Shown here: positions 62,869 to 64,000 of the stretch, in pieces | Position numbering within the stretch: position 1 is the stretch's first letter | Layout: every line of letters begins with the position of its first letter | Assembly: GCA_947305645.1 (NCBI GenBank) | Contig: CAMZEC010000002.1 | Span: 1-64,000, forward strand | Length of the DNA stretch: 64,000 bases | Direction: 5' to 3' | Source: an uncultured Bacteroidales bacterium | GTDB lineage: Bacteria > Bacteroidota > Bacteroidia > Bacteroidales > UBA932 | Program-made: the position numbers and the translations under genes | Notes under the pieces: generated by a model | Seen by the model: only the letters and a program-made list of their open reading frames with translations | Database searches by the model: none | Told to the model about the DNA's origin: nothing

Positions 62869-62891
62869 CAGCACGAAAACTTATAACCATC

Positions 62892-64000
62892 ATGCTACAT
62901 ATACGGACTCGCTCGGAACTGGTAAAATATTGCCTCGATAATAAAGTAGAGATACTTAATTTCCATTACTGCGGATGGGACGGACGTCTCAAAACCCTTA
63001 ACTTCGTAATCCGCGACGAGGAGCATCTTCTTAACATATTGGAAGCAGGCGAACGCGTTGACGGATCCAGCCTTTTCCCCTTCGTTGAGGCGGGTCGCAG
63101 CGACCTTTACGTCGTGCCCCGGTATCGTACCGCCTTCCGAAATCCGTTTGCCGATGTGCCTACTGTTGACCTGCTCTGCTCGTTCTTTAACAGGGACGGC
63201 GATCCTTTCGAGAGCTCTCCGGAGTACGTGCTGCATAAGGCGCACGAGGTATTCAAGGCGCAGACGGGCCTGGAGATGCAGACCATGTGCGAGCTGGAGT
63301 ACTATATTATTGCCGAAGATGACGGAATGTACCCCATTGCCGACCAGAAAGGCTATCACGAGAGCGCTCCGTTCAATAAGTTCGAGGATTTCCGTGTTGA
63401 GGCGGTCCGTTTGATTACCCAGGCGGGCGGAATGGTCAAGTATGCCCATAGCGAGGTGGGTAATTTCCGCATGGACGGCAAGATATACGAGCAGAACGAG
63501 ATCGAGTTCCTGCCGGTAGATATAGAGGAGGCGGCAGAGCAGCTTATCGTTGCAAAATGGATCATGCGCCAGCTGGCTTACGATTACGGGGTGACTATAT
63601 CCTTTGCTCCAAAGATTACTGCAGGCAAGGCCGGTTCCGGCATGCACGTGCACTGCAAGTTTACTAAGGGTGGCAAGAGCGTGATGGCGGAGGGCGGTGA
63701 TATTACCGATACTGTGCGCAAAGCTATCGCGGGATTTATGGATGCAGGTACTTCGCTTCCTGCCTTCGGTAATCCTAATCCTTTGTCTTTCATGCGTCTG
63801 GTGCCCAACCAGGAGGCTCCGACGTCTCTTTGCTGGTCTCACTCCAACCGCAGTGCACTGGTGCGTGTGCCGCTCGGGTGGACCAGTACCAAGGATATGT
63901 CTGCCATTTGTAACCCGCTTGAGAAGCCAGAGGAAAGGGATTTCTCGGACAAGGCGACTTTCGAGTGGAGGGCTTCCGACGCGACCTGCAACACCTATCT
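62892..64000 (+). CDS. Glutamine synthetase family protein, 3' truncated by window edge
   Basis: About 369 residues are visible and the frame is open at the window end. Beta-grasp region with ERVDGSSLFPFVEAGRSDLYV (in parts: VDGSSLFPFVEAG), then the metal-binding CELEYYI (near 138), GSGMHVHCKF (near 250) and SHSNRSALVRVPLGW (near 317). This is a type I-like glutamine synthetase family layout. It makes glutamine from glutamate, ammonia and ATP, or acts on a related amine. No adenylylation site can be checked because the C-terminus is missing. Confidence 0.85.
   Translation, partial: MLHIRTRSELVKYCLDNKVEILNFHYCGWDGRLKTLNFVIRDEEHLLNILEAGERVDGSSLFPFVEAGRSDLYVVPRYRTAFRNPFADVPTVDLLCSFFNRDGDPFESSPEYVLHKAHEVFKAQTGLEMQTMCELEYYIIAEDDGMYPIADQKGYHESAPFNKFEDFRVEAVRLITQAGGMVKYAHSEVGNFRMDGKIYEQNEIEFLPVDIEEAAEQLIVAKWIMRQLAYDYGVTISFAPKITAGKAGSGMHVHCKFTKGGKSVMAEGGDITDTVRKAIAGFMDAGTSLPAFGNPNPLSFMRLVPNQEAPTSLCWSHSNRSALVRVPLGWTSTKDMSAICNPLEKPEERDFSDKATFEWRASDATCNTY

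Noticed and set aside
1-64000. tRNA, rRNA or tmRNA genes
   Set aside because: No CCA-ended cloverleaf or conserved rRNA sequence was recognised in the intergenic gaps, all of which are under about 300 bases.

Overview
The window reads as an ordinary chromosomal stretch of a member of the Bacteroidales (phylum Bacteroidota), probably an uncultured gut-type lineage with moderately high GC. The evidence is the recurrent -7 promoter element TAnnTTTG, the lack of clear Shine-Dalgarno sequences, many lipoproteins with short signal peptides, fimbrillin-like/GLUG surface proteins, SPOR, DUF1573 and DUF4293 proteins, a TonB C-terminal fusion and Bacteroidota-type DnaK, GyrA and LeuS. I saw no rRNA, tRNA, CRISPR array, prophage or integrated plasmid.

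Layout. 1-2.2 kb: 3' part of a TrpB-like PLP enzyme and an anaerobic sulfatase-maturase-type radical SAM protein. 2.2-8.0 kb (minus): two tandem, translationally coupled GLUG-repeat lipoproteins, one ending in an SGNH hydrolase domain. 8-15 kb: recG, lemA, DUF2207 protein, S9 peptidase. 15-18 kb: tcdA, a GNAT-like protein, prfA. 18-20.3 kb (minus): LytTR regulator, DUF4293 protein, nucleoside phosphorylase. 20.3-29.7 kb: fabF, a DUF4988-type lipoprotein, a stand-alone Clp N-domain protein (minus), gyrA, a TPR protein, a SPOR lipoprotein and an M28-like/TonB protein. 29.7-35.3 kb: leuS, two overlapping YitT proteins, a membrane AraC regulator. 35.3-40.6 kb: a RAYT (REP-associated tyrosine transposase) with REP-like palindromes, an RluA-family synthase, dnaK, a second REP pair, a decayed small secreted-protein gene, nadD and gmk. 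40.7-46 kb: class II fructose-bisphosphate aldolase, corA-galM, then pnuC-recR-mntP (minus). 46-54 kb: rpsA-rnz, a glucosaminidase/LysM protein, mltG, an M16 peptidase, a DUF1573 protein, ferredoxin. 54-64 kb: recA, then rlmN-patatin/BamA-recX-rnhA-pdxA-PAP2, an M64 peptidase and the start of a glutamine synthetase.

Most genes are housekeeping (replication/repair, translation, cell wall, cofactors). The unusual layer is a set of small palindromic or G/C-rich dispersed elements. Two identical REP-like hairpins lie next to and about 3 kb beyond the RAYT gene. Several nested hairpins of about 90-170 bp fill the intergenic gaps and three of them share a core. A different block of about 57 bp sits in frame inside both recG and rlmN, adding the same peptide signature (SERPAIP..GA.G) to two unrelated enzymes; a further repeat-like insertion lies in the Clp-N gene. 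This resembles the in-frame palindromic elements known from Rickettsia and is the best candidate here for something undescribed.

A second window-wide feature is promoter architecture. At least 14 genes have the -7 element ending only 4-8 bases before the start codon (ATG or GTG), which predicts leaderless or nearly leaderless mRNAs; others have leaders of about 16-73 bases. I used this to choose several starts. All domain calls are from reading motifs and family knowledge; no search or alignment was run.
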